This document shows positions 7,595 through 16,063 of a DNA stretch of 64,000 bases, piece by piece. Position 1 is the stretch's first letter. Each line of letters starts with the position of its first letter. The notes beneath the pieces are model-generated. The model searched no databases and had not been told where the DNA came from. It saw nothing but the letters and a program-made list of their open reading frames with translations. The stretch comes from Kaistia sp. 32K (GTDB taxonomy: Bacteria; Pseudomonadota; Alphaproteobacteria; Rhizobiales; Kaistiaceae), in the NCBI RefSeq assembly GCF_016629525.1, contig NZ_AP024269.1:124001-188000 (forward strand), written 5' to 3'. Position numbers and translations under genes: made by a program.

Positions 7595-9625
7595 TCAGCG
7601 CGTCGCGGCGATGTGCTCGGCGGTGCGGAAGGCGAGCGCGAGGATGGTCAGCACCGGGTTGAAGCCGCCATTCGTCGGGTGCAGCGAGCCGTCGCAGACG
7701 AAGAAATTGTCGTGCCCCCAGACCCGGCCATAGACGTCGGTCACGGACTTTGCGGGATCCGTGCCCATCCGGCAGGTGCCGGCCTGGTGGTGGCCGCCGG
7801 AGAGGCTGACGACCGGCGGGTTACCCCATGTCTTGACGGCGCCAGCCGCCTTCAGCCACTCGGTCGCCCGGTGGTGCATGTAGGTCGCCGTCTTCATGGT
7901 CTCTGGGTGCACGCCGCCGGAGAGCATCGCCACCGGCACGCCCCAGCGGTCGCGCACATGCGGTGCGATGCGCACCCGCGCGTCCGGCGACGGGATCTCG
8001 TGCACCGGGCCGATCACGCGGATGGCGCGGTTATAGTTGTCGCGCATGAAATCCTTGGCGGGCTGGCCCCAGCGCGGCAGGTCGGGCGGCAGGAACTGCT
8101 TGAAGAACAGGATCGGCGGCCGCACGAAATCGTCCGCCAGCATGCCGCCGCCGATCAGGCCCGGATTGTCGTGGCTGAAGCTGGTGGTGGCGATGGTGAC
8201 GCCGGGCCCGCGCGAGCTGTGCATCGGCTGGTCGAACAGGCCGTAGGCGCCGGGATAATAGTGTCCCTGCAGGTTGCGGCCGACCAGGTCATTGGCATTG
8301 CCGAGGCCGTCCGGCTCCTGCGCCGTGGCCGAGTTCAGCATCAGGCGCGGTGTCTCGATCGCGCCGGCGGCCAGCACGATGGTCTTGCCCTTGGCGACAT
8401 GCCGCTTGCCGGTCGCGTCCGCGAATTCGACGCCGGTGACCTTGCCGCGATCGTCGGTCTCGACCTTGAGAACCATCGTGCCGGTGAGCAGTGTGCAGCG
8501 GCCGGTGGCGATGGCGCGCTTGATCGTCGTGTTCTGGGTGCCGTTCTTGCCGTCGCTCGGGCAGGTGAAGCCGACGCAGGTGCCGCAGCCCATGCAGGCG
8601 AGCCTTCCGTCGCGCGGCACGCTGTTGATGGCGACGGGAACCCGCGTGACGCCGATGCCGAGCTTTTCGGCGCCGCGCCGCAGCACGGGCGTCGCCGGGG
8701 TCTCGGGCAGCGGCGGCATCGGATAGTCGCGCGCGCGCACGCCCTCGTGCCGGTTGGTGTCGCCGGACCCGGAGACGCCGATCTCCCATTCGGCGCGCTC
8801 GTAATAGGGTTCGAGGTCGTCGAAGGAGAGCGGCCAGTCGACCAGCGAGGAATCCTCCGGCACGCCATAGAGGCTCGCCATGCGGAAATCGTCGCGATGA
8901 TAGCGCCACGCCTGGGCGCCATAGACCAGCGTGCCGGCGCCGACCGCGGCGGCGAGGTTGTGGTAGAGCAGCTCATGCGGCCGCACGACCTTCTCGATGC
9001 CGTCGATGTCGATGACGACGCGCGGATTGCCGTCGAGATCCGGCCCGGTGTTGTGGCCGTAGAAGGACAGGCGGTGATTGCGGAGATGGTCGCGGTGGCC
9101 GCTGTCCTCATAGTCGCGGTTCAACCCGCGTTCGAGCAGCAGCACGGTCTTGCCGCTGTCGGCGAGAACGCCGGCCGCGACACCGCCGCCGGCGCCCGCA
9201 CCGACGATCACGACGTCGAAATCGAGATCGTCCGGCACCGGCGCGGGCGGCTGTCCCTCCGTTGCCGCCGGGCCGTTCGGGCCTTCCGGCAATCCATGCT
9301 CGTAGCCGACCATGCGCCAGGACGCGGCGCCCGGATTGCCGCCATTGTCGGGATCGGCATAGACGCCCTCGGCGACGAGCTCGACCAGCAGCTGGAACCA
9401 GGGTTCCCGCTCATGCCCGCGCAGGATCGCCTCCTGCGCGGCGCTTTCGAGATCCGCGAAATCGCCCGGCAGGTTATCGAGGCCGGCGGCGATGGCGGCC
9501 GCCTGGTCCGGGAACTCGCGAAAATGCCGGTCGAGATAGGCGGGGGCGCCCAGTTCGAGGGCTCCCCCGTCCTGGTCCGCGGGCACGATGAGGGCCACGA
9601 CAGCATGCAGCAGCGCGGTATTCAT
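7595..9625 (-). CDS. GMC-family dehydrogenase with fused gluconate-dehydrogenase-subunit-3-like domain
   Basis: 676-residue flavoprotein predicted to oxidise a sugar or glycoside. Residues 1-115 resemble the small subunit 3 of gluconate 2-dehydrogenase (the GGNPGA/W/GY signature near 95-108). Residues 135-676 form a GMC oxidoreductase with FAD motif GAGAGGG at 142-148. A Cys cluster C344-x2-C347-x2-C350-x4-C355 could hold an iron-sulfur centre as in FAD glucose dehydrogenases. The C-terminus contains GHHQAGTCRMG and NPVLTILALAFR, typical of the GMC active-site domain. No signal peptide is seen, so it should act in the cytoplasm. It is the last gene of the SBP-permease-permease operon, 22 bases after the second permease. 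Confidence 0.88.
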   Translation of the reverse strand: MNTALLHAVVALIVPADQDGGALELGAPAYLDRHFREFPDQAAAIAAGLDNLPGDFADLESAAQEAILRGHEREPWFQLLVELVAEGVYADPDNGGNPGAASWRMVGYEHGLPEGPNGPAATEGQPPAPVPDDLDFDVVIVGAGAGGGVAAGVLADSGKTVLLLERGLNRDYEDSGHRDHLRNHRLSFYGHNTGPDLDGNPRVVIDIDGIEKVVRPHELLYHNLAAAVGAGTLVYGAQAWRYHRDDFRMASLYGVPEDSSLVDWPLSFDDLEPYYERAEWEIGVSGSGDTNRHEGVRARDYPMPPLPETPATPVLRRGAEKLGIGVTRVPVAINSVPRDGRLACMGCGTCVGFTCPSDGKNGTQNTTIKRAIATGRCTLLTGTMVLKVETDDRGKVTGVEFADATGKRHVAKGKTIVLAAGAIETPRLMLNSATAQEPDGLGNANDLVGRNLQGHYYPGAYGLFDQPMHSSRGPGVTIATTSFSHDNPGLIGGGMLADDFVRPPILFFKQFLPPDLPRWGQPAKDFMRDNYNRAIRVIGPVHEIPSPDARVRIAPHVRDRWGVPVAMLSGGVHPETMKTATYMHHRATEWLKAAGAVKTWGNPPVVSLSGGHHQAGTCRMGTDPAKSVTDVYGRVWGHDNFFVCDGSLHPTNGGFNPVLTILALAFRTAEHIAATR

Positions 9626-9647
9626 TTGAACTCAACTCCGAGAGGGA

Positions 9648-10484
9648 CTAGCGGCCGGCCAAAGAGCCGCCGATGCCGCCAATGCTGAAGTAGCGATTGA
9701 GGACGGCGAACAGGATCACGGGCGGGGCGAGCATGATGACCGCGCAGGCCATCACCGGTCCCCAGTCCGTAAGGTTCTGCTGGAAGAAGGTCTGCAGTCC
9801 GATCGGCAGCGTGAAGGCGCGGTCCGAGCGCAGGAACACGGAAGCGACGATGTAGTCGTTCCAGGAATGCAGGAAGGTGAAGAGGGACGTCGACAGGATG
9901 CCAGGCAGCGAGTTCGGCAGGATGATCCGAACGAAGCCGCCGAACACCGAGGCGCCGTCGATCCAGGCCGCCTCCTCGAGGGTGACGGGCAGTGAGTCGA
10001 AATAGGCCGTCATCATCCAGCAGCCGACCGCGATCGACGAGGCGACATAGACGATCACGACGCCGGTCAGCGTATCCGCCAGGCCGATATTCGCGAACAT
10101 GATGAAGAGCGGGATGATGAAGGCGACCGCCGGCAGGCTCTGCAGCACGAAGATGAAGAGCGAGAAGGCGGAGGTGGCGCGGCCGCGGCCGCGGGAGAGC
10201 ACATAGCCCGCCGGCGCCGCCACCGCGACGGCGGCGACCGTCGAGACGAGGCTGACGAGGACGCTGTTCGCCAGCCAGCGCAGCACGTCGGTCTGCGTCA
10301 GCACGTACCAGAAGGTGCCGAGCGTCGGTCCCGTCTGCTGCCAGGTCATGGGGGGACGCAACGCCAACCAGAAGACGACCAGGATGGGGGAGAGCAGCAC
10401 CACGGTGATCACCAGCGTGACGAGCGACCGCAGCCAGGGACGAGGGGTTCCGCTGACGGGGCGGACAGGGGAGGTGACACTCAT
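9648..10484 (-). CDS. Carbohydrate ABC importer permease (MalG-like)
   Basis: 278 residues with six membrane helices. The EAA loop EEAAWIDGASVFGGFVRIILP, near residues 185-205, is the ATPase docking site of CUT1 importers. The start ATG at 10484 overlaps the upstream permease stop by four bases (ATGA), showing translational coupling. It pairs with the MalF-like permease and the substrate-binding protein upstream. No ATPase gene is present in the locus, so a shared MalK/MsmX-type ATPase would have to be supplied from elsewhere. Confidence 0.92.
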   Translation of the reverse strand: MSVTSPVRPVSGTPRPWLRSLVTLVITVVLLSPILVVFWLALRPPMTWQQTGPTLGTFWYVLTQTDVLRWLANSVLVSLVSTVAAVAVAAPAGYVLSRGRGRATSAFSLFIFVLQSLPAVAFIIPLFIMFANIGLADTLTGVVIVYVASSIAVGCWMMTAYFDSLPVTLEEAAWIDGASVFGGFVRIILPNSLPGILSTSLFTFLHSWNDYIVASVFLRSDRAFTLPIGLQTFFQQNLTDWGPVMACAVIMLAPPVILFAVLNRYFSIGGIGGSLAGR

Positions 10485-11374
10485 TGCAGGCTCGACTTTC
10501 GGATCTGGCGCAGCAGGATGATGGAGAGCGCGATCATCACCGCGGTCATGAGGAAGGCGATCGCAATGCCGGTGCCGGGCAGGAAGTCGAGGAAGGTCGT
10601 CTTGTAGGCGAGGACGATCAGGGACGTCGTCGCATCGAGCGGCCCGCCGCGCGTCAGCAGGTAGATCGTCGGGAAATCGTTGACGCAGAACACCGCCATC
10701 AGGATCCAGCTGATGTAGGTGGAGCGCGCCGTGACCGGCAGGACGATATGGCGGAACTGCTGCCACTTGCCGGCGCCGTCGATCGCGGAGGCTTCGTAGA
10801 TGTTGCTCTCGACGCTCTCCAGCGCCGCGGCGCACATCATCATCATGAACGGATAGCTGATCCAGACCTTGAACACGCAGACCGTGATCATGGCGAGGGT
10901 CGGGTTGCCGAGGAACATGACGTTGCCCATGCCGAGCGCGCGGGCGATGTTGGGCAGGACGCTGTCGCGCGCCGCCAGCAGCCAGTTCCAACTCATCGCG
11001 GTCACGACGATCGGCACGATCCACGGCAAGAGCAGGAGCACCTTGAAGGCGTCCTTGCCGGGGAAATTGGGCTTCAGCTGCAGCGCCAGCGCGAAGCCGA
11101 GCGCCCAGCTGCCGAACACGCCGCAGGCCGTGAAGACCAGCGTGAACCAGGTCGCCCGCCAGAAGCTCTGGCCCGTCAGAACCTCGGTGAAGTTCTCCAG
11201 GCCCACGAAGGGGCCCGGAGCGATGAGGCTGCCGCCATGCACCGATTGGATGATCGCGAAGAACAACGGATAGGCGTTCACCACGACCATCAGTATCAGC
11301 GCCGGAAGCGCCAGCCCTGTCAGGGTCAGCCGGTGGCCGAGTTGCGGAATTTGTCTACGAGCAGTGGCACTCAT
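10481..11374 (-). CDS. Carbohydrate ABC importer permease (MalF-like)
   Basis: 297 residues with six membrane helices; the first is LTGLALPALILMVVVNAYPL. An EAA-type loop (ESNIYEASAIDGAGKWQQF) occurs near 180-200. It forms the heterodimeric channel with the MalG-like permease. It begins 25 bases after the substrate-binding protein gene. Confidence 0.92.
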   Translation of the reverse strand: MSATARRQIPQLGHRLTLTGLALPALILMVVVNAYPLFFAIIQSVHGGSLIAPGPFVGLENFTEVLTGQSFWRATWFTLVFTACGVFGSWALGFALALQLKPNFPGKDAFKVLLLLPWIVPIVVTAMSWNWLLAARDSVLPNIARALGMGNVMFLGNPTLAMITVCVFKVWISYPFMMMMCAAALESVESNIYEASAIDGAGKWQQFRHIVLPVTARSTYISWILMAVFCVNDFPTIYLLTRGGPLDATTSLIVLAYKTTFLDFLPGTGIAIAFLMTAVMIALSIILLRQIRKSSLQ

Positions 11375-11399
11375 GCCTCGGTCTCCGGCCGGATCTTCA

Positions 11400-12698
11400 T
11401 TACGTCTTCATGACCTTGACGAGGCCCGCCTGGAGTTCCTCAAGCAACGCCTTGGAGTTCTTCTCGCCCTGCAGGATCCGCTGCAGCATGTTGATCATGG
11501 CCGAGCCGCCATCGACGGCGTTGAGCGCGCCGAACGGGTATTTGGAGCGGGCGGCGATGGTCTTGCCGATCGGCTGCCATTCATTGATCGACCGAGCGAG
11601 GTTCGGATCGTTCTGGAACAGCGGCAGGTCGGTGATGCTCTTCTTCGTCGGCAGGTCGGAACACACGCCCTGCTCCCAGAACACGTGCAGATTATCGAGA
11701 TAGTGAGCCAGGAAAGCTTCCGACGACGGCTGCGACGGCGTCGTCTTGAACATCATCAGCGGGTTGACCCAGTAGGCCGCGCCCTTGTTGCCGCTGACGC
11801 TGGTCGGCGGCGAGGCGACCACCAGGTCCGCCGCGACGTCGGCCGGCATCTTGCCGGGCAGGCCGACCTGCTCGAAGCCCATGGCGATGTGGCCGCTGGC
11901 CCAATCCGGCACGACATTGGCGGAGTAGTCGTAGCCGATCGCATAGGGATCGATGATCTCCTTGGCGACGAGCTCATGCAGGAAGTCGATCGACTCGATG
12001 TTGCGATCGATGACGCAGTCCGGCGCGCCATCCTCGTTGAACAGGCCGCCGCCATTGTTGAGCATCACAGACGCGATGTTGTGGAAGCCGAAGCCGGAGG
12101 TCGCGAAGCCGACATAGCCTGCCTTCTGCAGCGCCTCGCCGGCCTTGATGTAGCTCTGCCAGTCGGTCGGGACCTCGGCGCCGACCTTTTCGAGGATCGA
12201 CTTGCGATACCAGAGCACGCGCAGGTCGATCGACCACGGCACGGCGGCGAGGCCGTTCTTGGTCTGCAGCGCGTCGATCAGGCCGGGCAGAAAGTCGTCC
12301 TTGCCGTCCTTCTTCAGCTGCGCCAGCAGATCGTCGGCCGGCGCCATCTTGCCCTGCTCCATGAAGTAGAACGGCAGATAGGCCGCTCCGGAGCTGACGG
12401 CGGGCGTGGTGTTGGCGGCGCCGGCGGCGGTGAAGGTCTGGTACCAGCTCGCCCAGGGGATCGACTGATACTCGACGCCCAGCAGGCCCTCGGCCGGCTT
12501 GTAGGCGTTGGTGATGCCGCGGGCGGCATCGGTATAGCCCTGGCCGGTGCCCCAGACCATGTCCCAGAACTTGAGCTTGTCGCCGGACTGGGCCCAGGAC
12601 TTCTGGATGCCGAGGGTCAGCGCCGTGGCCGCCGCCGCGGTGCCGCCGAGAAAGGTCCTGCGGTTGATGGAACGCGGGGGTATCGACGATTCATTCAT
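11400..12698 (-). CDS. Tat-exported sugar-binding protein of a CUT1 ABC importer
   Basis: Periplasmic solute receptor of 432 residues and first gene of the ABC/GMC operon. The N-terminus carries a twin-arginine signal (NRRTFLGG at about 13-20, then an Ala-rich helix). The rest has the extracellular-binding-protein family 1 pattern. The start at 12698 is set by AGGAGG eight bases upstream; a TTG two codons earlier is less likely. A LacI-type operator lies further upstream at 13216. The ligand is unknown but is probably the sugar oxidised by the GMC enzyme. Confidence 0.9.
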   Translation of the reverse strand: MNESSIPPRSINRRTFLGGTAAAATALTLGIQKSWAQSGDKLKFWDMVWGTGQGYTDAARGITNAYKPAEGLLGVEYQSIPWASWYQTFTAAGAANTTPAVSSGAAYLPFYFMEQGKMAPADDLLAQLKKDGKDDFLPGLIDALQTKNGLAAVPWSIDLRVLWYRKSILEKVGAEVPTDWQSYIKAGEALQKAGYVGFATSGFGFHNIASVMLNNGGGLFNEDGAPDCVIDRNIESIDFLHELVAKEIIDPYAIGYDYSANVVPDWASGHIAMGFEQVGLPGKMPADVAADLVVASPPTSVSGNKGAAYWVNPLMMFKTTPSQPSSEAFLAHYLDNLHVFWEQGVCSDLPTKKSITDLPLFQNDPNLARSINEWQPIGKTIAARSKYPFGALNAVDGGSAMINMLQRILQGEKNSKALLEELQAGLVKVMKT

Positions 12699-13215
12699 GC
12701 TCAATTCCTCCTTTGAGCGCGGCAGAAATTCGTCCCCTTCACTGGGGCTTCACTCAGAAATTGGGACCATCGGGTGGCCGGTGAACTCGGGGATCCCGAA
12801 CGCCGGCCACGCCGCTTTCCTCGCGATGGCGGATTCGGCCCCGGATGGCGCGCGATGCACGGATCGGCCCTTTGCGCGGGAGATCCCGGCGAGCCGGACG
12901 GCCGCGCCGCGCCCGGTTCCCCACAGGGCAGGGGTCGCGTGCGTCGGACGGATTCTATTGCGATCGGGCTCGGCCGGCTGGCAAACCGTCGCCCGGTCCG
13001 ACCACGCGGACAGGTCCATCGCGCCGAACACTTTGCCGATCGGCGGCGTGTTCGGATGCGGTTGGAAGTCCGGAGTGACCTGGCGAAAGCGCATGTCGTT
13101 CCTGCCCGAGAACCGGGGCGCCCGCGAGGGGCGCGACGGCGTGGTGTTCGATCTTTGGAGAACCGGTTCGTCACCGGCTTCCGCTCCTCCGCTCGACGAT
13201 TTTCTCCTCCGATCG

Positions 13216-13229
13216 CCGAACCGTTTCGG
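13216..13229. promoter_or_regulatory. LacI-family operator (CCGAACCGTTTCGG) of the ABC/GMC operon
   Basis: Near-palindrome with a central CG, identical over 14 bases to the core of the operator at 16046-16063. It lies just past the position of a -10 element for a minus-strand promoter starting with TTGACT at 13257. Confidence 0.7.
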
Positions 13230-13370
13230 TTGTCTAATGAGTAGGCTTTGGAGTCAAGAGTCATTTCAATCTGCGCTGCCGGATTTGATCTGCATCAAGG
13301 CGCGAAAATCGTTATGAAAGTGAGGTTGCGGCGCCGAATGGCGGCGAGTATCCTCCTTCACGAAGAATTC

Positions 13371-13387
13371 ACAGAAACGGTTCGGTA
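13371..13387. promoter_or_regulatory. LacI-family operator overlapping the regulator's ribosome site
   Basis: GAAACGGTTCGGTA matches 14 of 14 bases of one side of the operator at 16046-16063, with a degenerate left flank (ACA). It ends one base before the regulator ATG at 13389, which suggests autoregulation. Confidence 0.6.
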
Positions 13388-13388
13388 G

Positions 13389-14405
13389 ATGGCGACCATT
13401 CGAGACGTGGCGAAGTTGGCCAGCGTGTCCATTTCGACGGTGTCGGTGGCGCTTCGGGACAGTTCCCAGGTCACCGCCGAGACGCTGAAGCGGATCACGG
13501 ACGCCGCCGAGGCCGTGGGCTACACGCCCAATCCGGTGGCGCAGAGCCTGAAGGCCGGGCGATCGCGCCTGATCGGCGTCGTGATCGGCTCGATGCAGAA
13601 CCCCTGGTTCGGCGATCTGATGGCCGGCATCGAGGACACCGCCCTCGAACATCATCATCTCGTCACCCTGTCGGAAACCAAGACGGATCCGCAGCGCGAG
13701 CGGGCGATCATCGATGCCCTTACCGGCCAGCGTGTCGGCGGCATCATCATCTCGCCGCACCTGCCGAGTGGCGAGCATCTGCAGTTCCTGGCGACGCTGA
13801 AGACGCCATTGGTCGCCATCGACCACAAGATCGAGGCGCTGAATACCGACTTCGTCGGCATCGACAACCAGCTCGCCACGTCGATGCTGACCCAGCATCT
13901 GCTCCGCCTCGGCCATCGCCGGATCGCGCACATCGCCGGAAGCAGCGGGCTTTGGACATCCGAGCAGCGCAAGAAGGGCTTCCGTGACACGCTTGTCGCG
14001 GCTGGCGTGGATCCCGACGAATCGCTGATCGTGGACGGCCAATACAGTGGCGACGTCGCCTACGACCAGACGATGCGCCTGCTCACCCGCCCGGATCGTC
14101 CGACCGCGATCGTCGCGGCGAACAGCCTGATGGCGCTCGGGGCGCTGCAGGCCATCAACGATTTGAGCTTCAATTGCCCCGAAGACATTTCGCTCGCCAC
14201 GATCGACAGCGTGCCCTGGGGCAACGTCATCCATCCGCAGCTCACCGTCGTGGTGCAGCCGATCGCGGAAATCGGCCAGGCGGCAGCGAGCTTCCTGCTC
14301 GATCGCATCCAGCACCGGGGTCCCGAACCGATCCCGCCGCGCGAAAAGATCTTCGTGCCGAAATTCATCACGGGACGCAGCTGCGCGCCGCCGCCCAAGG
14401 CGTAA
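13389..14405 (+). CDS. LacI-family transcriptional repressor of the sugar locus
   Basis: 338 residues. An N-terminal helix-turn-helix and hinge helix (IRDVAKLASVSISTVSVALR, then NPVAQSLKAGRS) is followed by a periplasmic-binding-protein-like effector domain. The start follows directly after an operator. It sits between two operons whose control regions carry the same operator, so it probably represses both the ABC/GMC operon and the TIM/VOC pair. The inducer is unknown; a sugar or keto-sugar is likely. Confidence 0.92.
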   Translation: MATIRDVAKLASVSISTVSVALRDSSQVTAETLKRITDAAEAVGYTPNPVAQSLKAGRSRLIGVVIGSMQNPWFGDLMAGIEDTALEHHHLVTLSETKTDPQRERAIIDALTGQRVGGIIISPHLPSGEHLQFLATLKTPLVAIDHKIEALNTDFVGIDNQLATSMLTQHLLRLGHRRIAHIAGSSGLWTSEQRKKGFRDTLVAAGVDPDESLIVDGQYSGDVAYDQTMRLLTRPDRPTAIVAANSLMALGALQAINDLSFNCPEDISLATIDSVPWGNVIHPQLTVVVQPIAEIGQAAASFLLDRIQHRGPEPIPPREKIFVPKFITGRSCAPPPKA

Positions 14406-14511
14406 GCGCGCCGCGTCCGCGAGAGCTCGAAGGCCAAACCGGCCGCGTCCCTGGGAGGGAACGCGGCCGGCAGGGCGGCCTGCCGGAGAAACGGACGGCA
14501 GGCCAGGGAGC

Positions 14512-15000
14512 TCAGCTTGCATTCTGCGCCAGCCGGCGGATCGCCTGGTCCTGGAGGCTGCCTTCGGCCATCTCCATGAACTCGATGCGAATGCCGTCCG
14601 GATCCTTGATCCAGAACTGCCGGTTGCCGTCCTGGCCGAGGACGGGCGCCGCGTCCGGGTCCGGCAGGAGCGCCGGTCCGTCGGGCGTCTGCGTCCAGCG
14701 GCAGAGCGCGATGCCGTTCGCCTTGACGCGTTCGGCCACCTCGTCGATCCCCTCGACCTGCAGGCAGATGTGATCGATGCCGTTCGTCCCCGGCCTCGAC
14801 GCCGCATCGCCCTCCGCCTCGGGAAACACCTCGAGATACTGCGTGTCGCTGATCCGGAGATAGGCGAGCCAGAGGCGGCCGTCCTCGTGGTTCAACCGGA
14901 ACATCTCCGGGAATCCCAGGCCGTCGCGGTAGAAGGCGAGGGTTCGCGCCTCCTCCTTGACCTTGATGGCGATGTGCGCGAGGCCGACGACGCCCAGCAT
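14512..15000 (-). CDS. VOC-family (glyoxalase/dioxygenase fold) protein
   Basis: 162 residues, beginning MLGVVGLAHIAIKVKEEART. It has the paired beta-alpha-beta-beta-beta modules of the VOC superfamily, with possible metal ligands His at 9 (AHIAI), Glu in YLEVFPE, His in GIDHICLQ and Glu in RIEFMEM. These metalloenzymes catalyse isomerisation, epimerisation or ring cleavage. It overlaps the TIM-barrel gene by one base (TGATG) and is in the same LacI-controlled transcript, so a role in keto-sugar rearrangement is possible but unproven. Confidence 0.85.
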   Translation of the reverse strand: MLGVVGLAHIAIKVKEEARTLAFYRDGLGFPEMFRLNHEDGRLWLAYLRISDTQYLEVFPEAEGDAASRPGTNGIDHICLQVEGIDEVAERVKANGIALCRWTQTPDGPALLPDPDAAPVLGQDGNRQFWIKDPDGIRIEFMEMAEGSLQDQAIRRLAQNAS

Positions 15001-15758
15001 CAGCGGCCGCCGAACAACTGCGCCAGGCTCTCGTAGGAGCGCTTGGCGACATACTCCCAGTCGGCCGGCTCGTCATGCTCGACCACGGCGAGCTTGGCGT
15101 TGCTCGCCTCGATGGCGGGCAGCAGGGCGACCCAGTCGATGACGCCGTCGCCATGCGCCAGCCAGCCGTCTTCCTCGACCGTCCCGAGCGGCGCGGCGTC
15201 CTTGGCGTGGATGGCGATGATGCGATCGGCGAAGCGCTTCAGCTCGGTCTCGATATCGCCGCCGGCCTGGAACACCCAGCCGCAGTCGAGCTCGAGGCGG
15301 ACGAGCGGGTCGGAATGGCCGACGATGAGGTCGATCGGCCGCGATCCGTCCGCGAGCGGCTGGAATTCGAAATCGTGATTGTGCCAGGCGAAGTTCAGGC
15401 CGGCGGCGCGGGCGATCTCGGCTTCCTTCGAGAGCCGCTCGGCGAGGCGCTTCCAGCCGTCCGCTTCCGCGGGGCGATTGGCCGGGGCGAGGCCGGGGCG
15501 GACGATCGTCTTGCCGCCGAGGATCTGCGCCGCCGCGATCCATTCCTGCAGGTCGTCAGCCTCGCCGGGATCTGCGATGAAGACGCTCGGCGCGTCGAGG
15601 CCGGCCTCGTCGAGGGCGCGGCGGAAGCCCTTCGGGTCTTCCTTGTAGGCGCCCGGCCACACCTCGATATGGTCGTAGCCGATGCTCTTCAGGAACGGAA
15701 ACTGGCCCGTCAGGGGAAGGGCTTTTCGCGAGGTATAGAGCTGGTATGCGATTTCCAC
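15000..15758 (-). CDS. Sugar isomerase/epimerase-type TIM-barrel protein
   Basis: 252 residues of the AP-endonuclease-2/xylose-isomerase-like fold. Metal-ligand-type residues are seen in LNFAWHNHDFEFQP, LVRLELDCGW, IAIHAKD and AVVEHDEP. A GTG start at 15758 (VEIAYQLYTSRK) with GGAG upstream is chosen because family members begin at this strand; an ATG 17 codons earlier adds unlikely sequence. It is coupled to the VOC gene and preceded by a strong promoter with two operators. Relatives act as keto-sugar isomerases or hydrolases in 3-keto-glycoside pathways, which fits the GMC dehydrogenase nearby. Confidence 0.85.
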   Translation of the reverse strand: MEIAYQLYTSRKALPLTGQFPFLKSIGYDHIEVWPGAYKEDPKGFRRALDEAGLDAPSVFIADPGEADDLQEWIAAAQILGGKTIVRPGLAPANRPAEADGWKRLAERLSKEAEIARAAGLNFAWHNHDFEFQPLADGSRPIDLIVGHSDPLVRLELDCGWVFQAGGDIETELKRFADRIIAIHAKDAAPLGTVEEDGWLAHGDGVIDWVALLPAIEASNAKLAVVEHDEPADWEYVAKRSYESLAQLFGGR

Positions 15759-16010
15759 GTGTGGTCTCCAGGCAGATGTCGGCCGGCCCTGTCCGTCAGG
15801 GCGGCTCATCGGGGGTGATCAGGGTCGCGCGCCAGCCCTTGGTTCAGGGCGGGCGTTAGAGGCTGAGGAGCTCATCTGGGAGGGGAGGCGCGTCGGCCGG
15901 CCGGCTGGCAAGCCGGAGCGAGGTCGAACGCTGCCGGTCGCGGCGATGCCTTGGATGGTCAAAACCCGCATTCGCGCCACATCGCCCTCCCTTGCGATGA
16001 AACGTTTCAG
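15759..16010 (-). other. Long predicted 5' leader of the TIM/VOC transcript
   Basis: Transcription from the promoter at 16017-16045 would begin near 16010, giving about 250 untranslated bases before the GTG start. GC-rich inverted segments (GCCGGCC-rich near 15895-15915) may fold, but no known riboswitch pattern was recognised. No supported small gene is seen. Confidence 0.4.
15998..16009. promoter_or_regulatory. LacI-type operator TGAAACGTTTCA at the predicted start of transcription
   Basis: A perfect 12-base palindrome starting within a few bases downstream of the -10 element of the TIM/VOC promoter. It is the typical downstream operator position for repression. Confidence 0.7.
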
Positions 16011-16016
16011 TATAAA

Positions 16017-16045
16017 ATGATATCGATGGCAGCCGAAGCTGTCAA
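16017..16045 (-). promoter_or_regulatory. Sigma-70 promoter of the TIM/VOC operon
   Basis: On the minus strand: -35 TTGACA (16045-16040), 17-base spacer, -10 TATCAT (16022-16017). The -35 is consensus and the -10 matches five of six. It is flanked on both sides by LacI-type operators. Confidence 0.85.
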
Positions 16046-16063
16046 TACCGAACCGTTTCGGTA
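16046..16063. promoter_or_regulatory. LacI-family operator TACCGAACCGTTTCGGTA
   Basis: An 18-base near-perfect palindrome (two mismatching positions), directly next to the -35 element of the TIM/VOC promoter. Its core is repeated at 13216-13229 and in part at 13371-13387. Confidence 0.8.

Larger units (their letters stand above)
12699..13388. promoter_or_regulatory. 690-bp divergent control region between ABC/GMC operon and lacI-type gene
   Basis: Contains two LacI-type operators (13216-13229, 13371-13387) and, on the minus strand, TTGACT at 13257-13252 as a possible -35 element of the ABC operon. A minus-strand frame at 12750-13094 uses partly gene-like codons in its first 40 residues but resembles nothing known and has no ribosome site. 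No convincing gene is seen. Confidence 0.5.

Noticed and set aside
7613..9688. Long plus-strand open frame opposite the GMC dehydrogenase gene
   Set aside because: Composition typical of an antisense shadow; the minus-strand protein has clear FAD and GMC motifs.
12701..13264. Minus-strand open frames in the LacI control region
   Set aside because: Low-complexity Arg/Pro-rich sequence without ribosome sites; the region has operators and no conserved protein.
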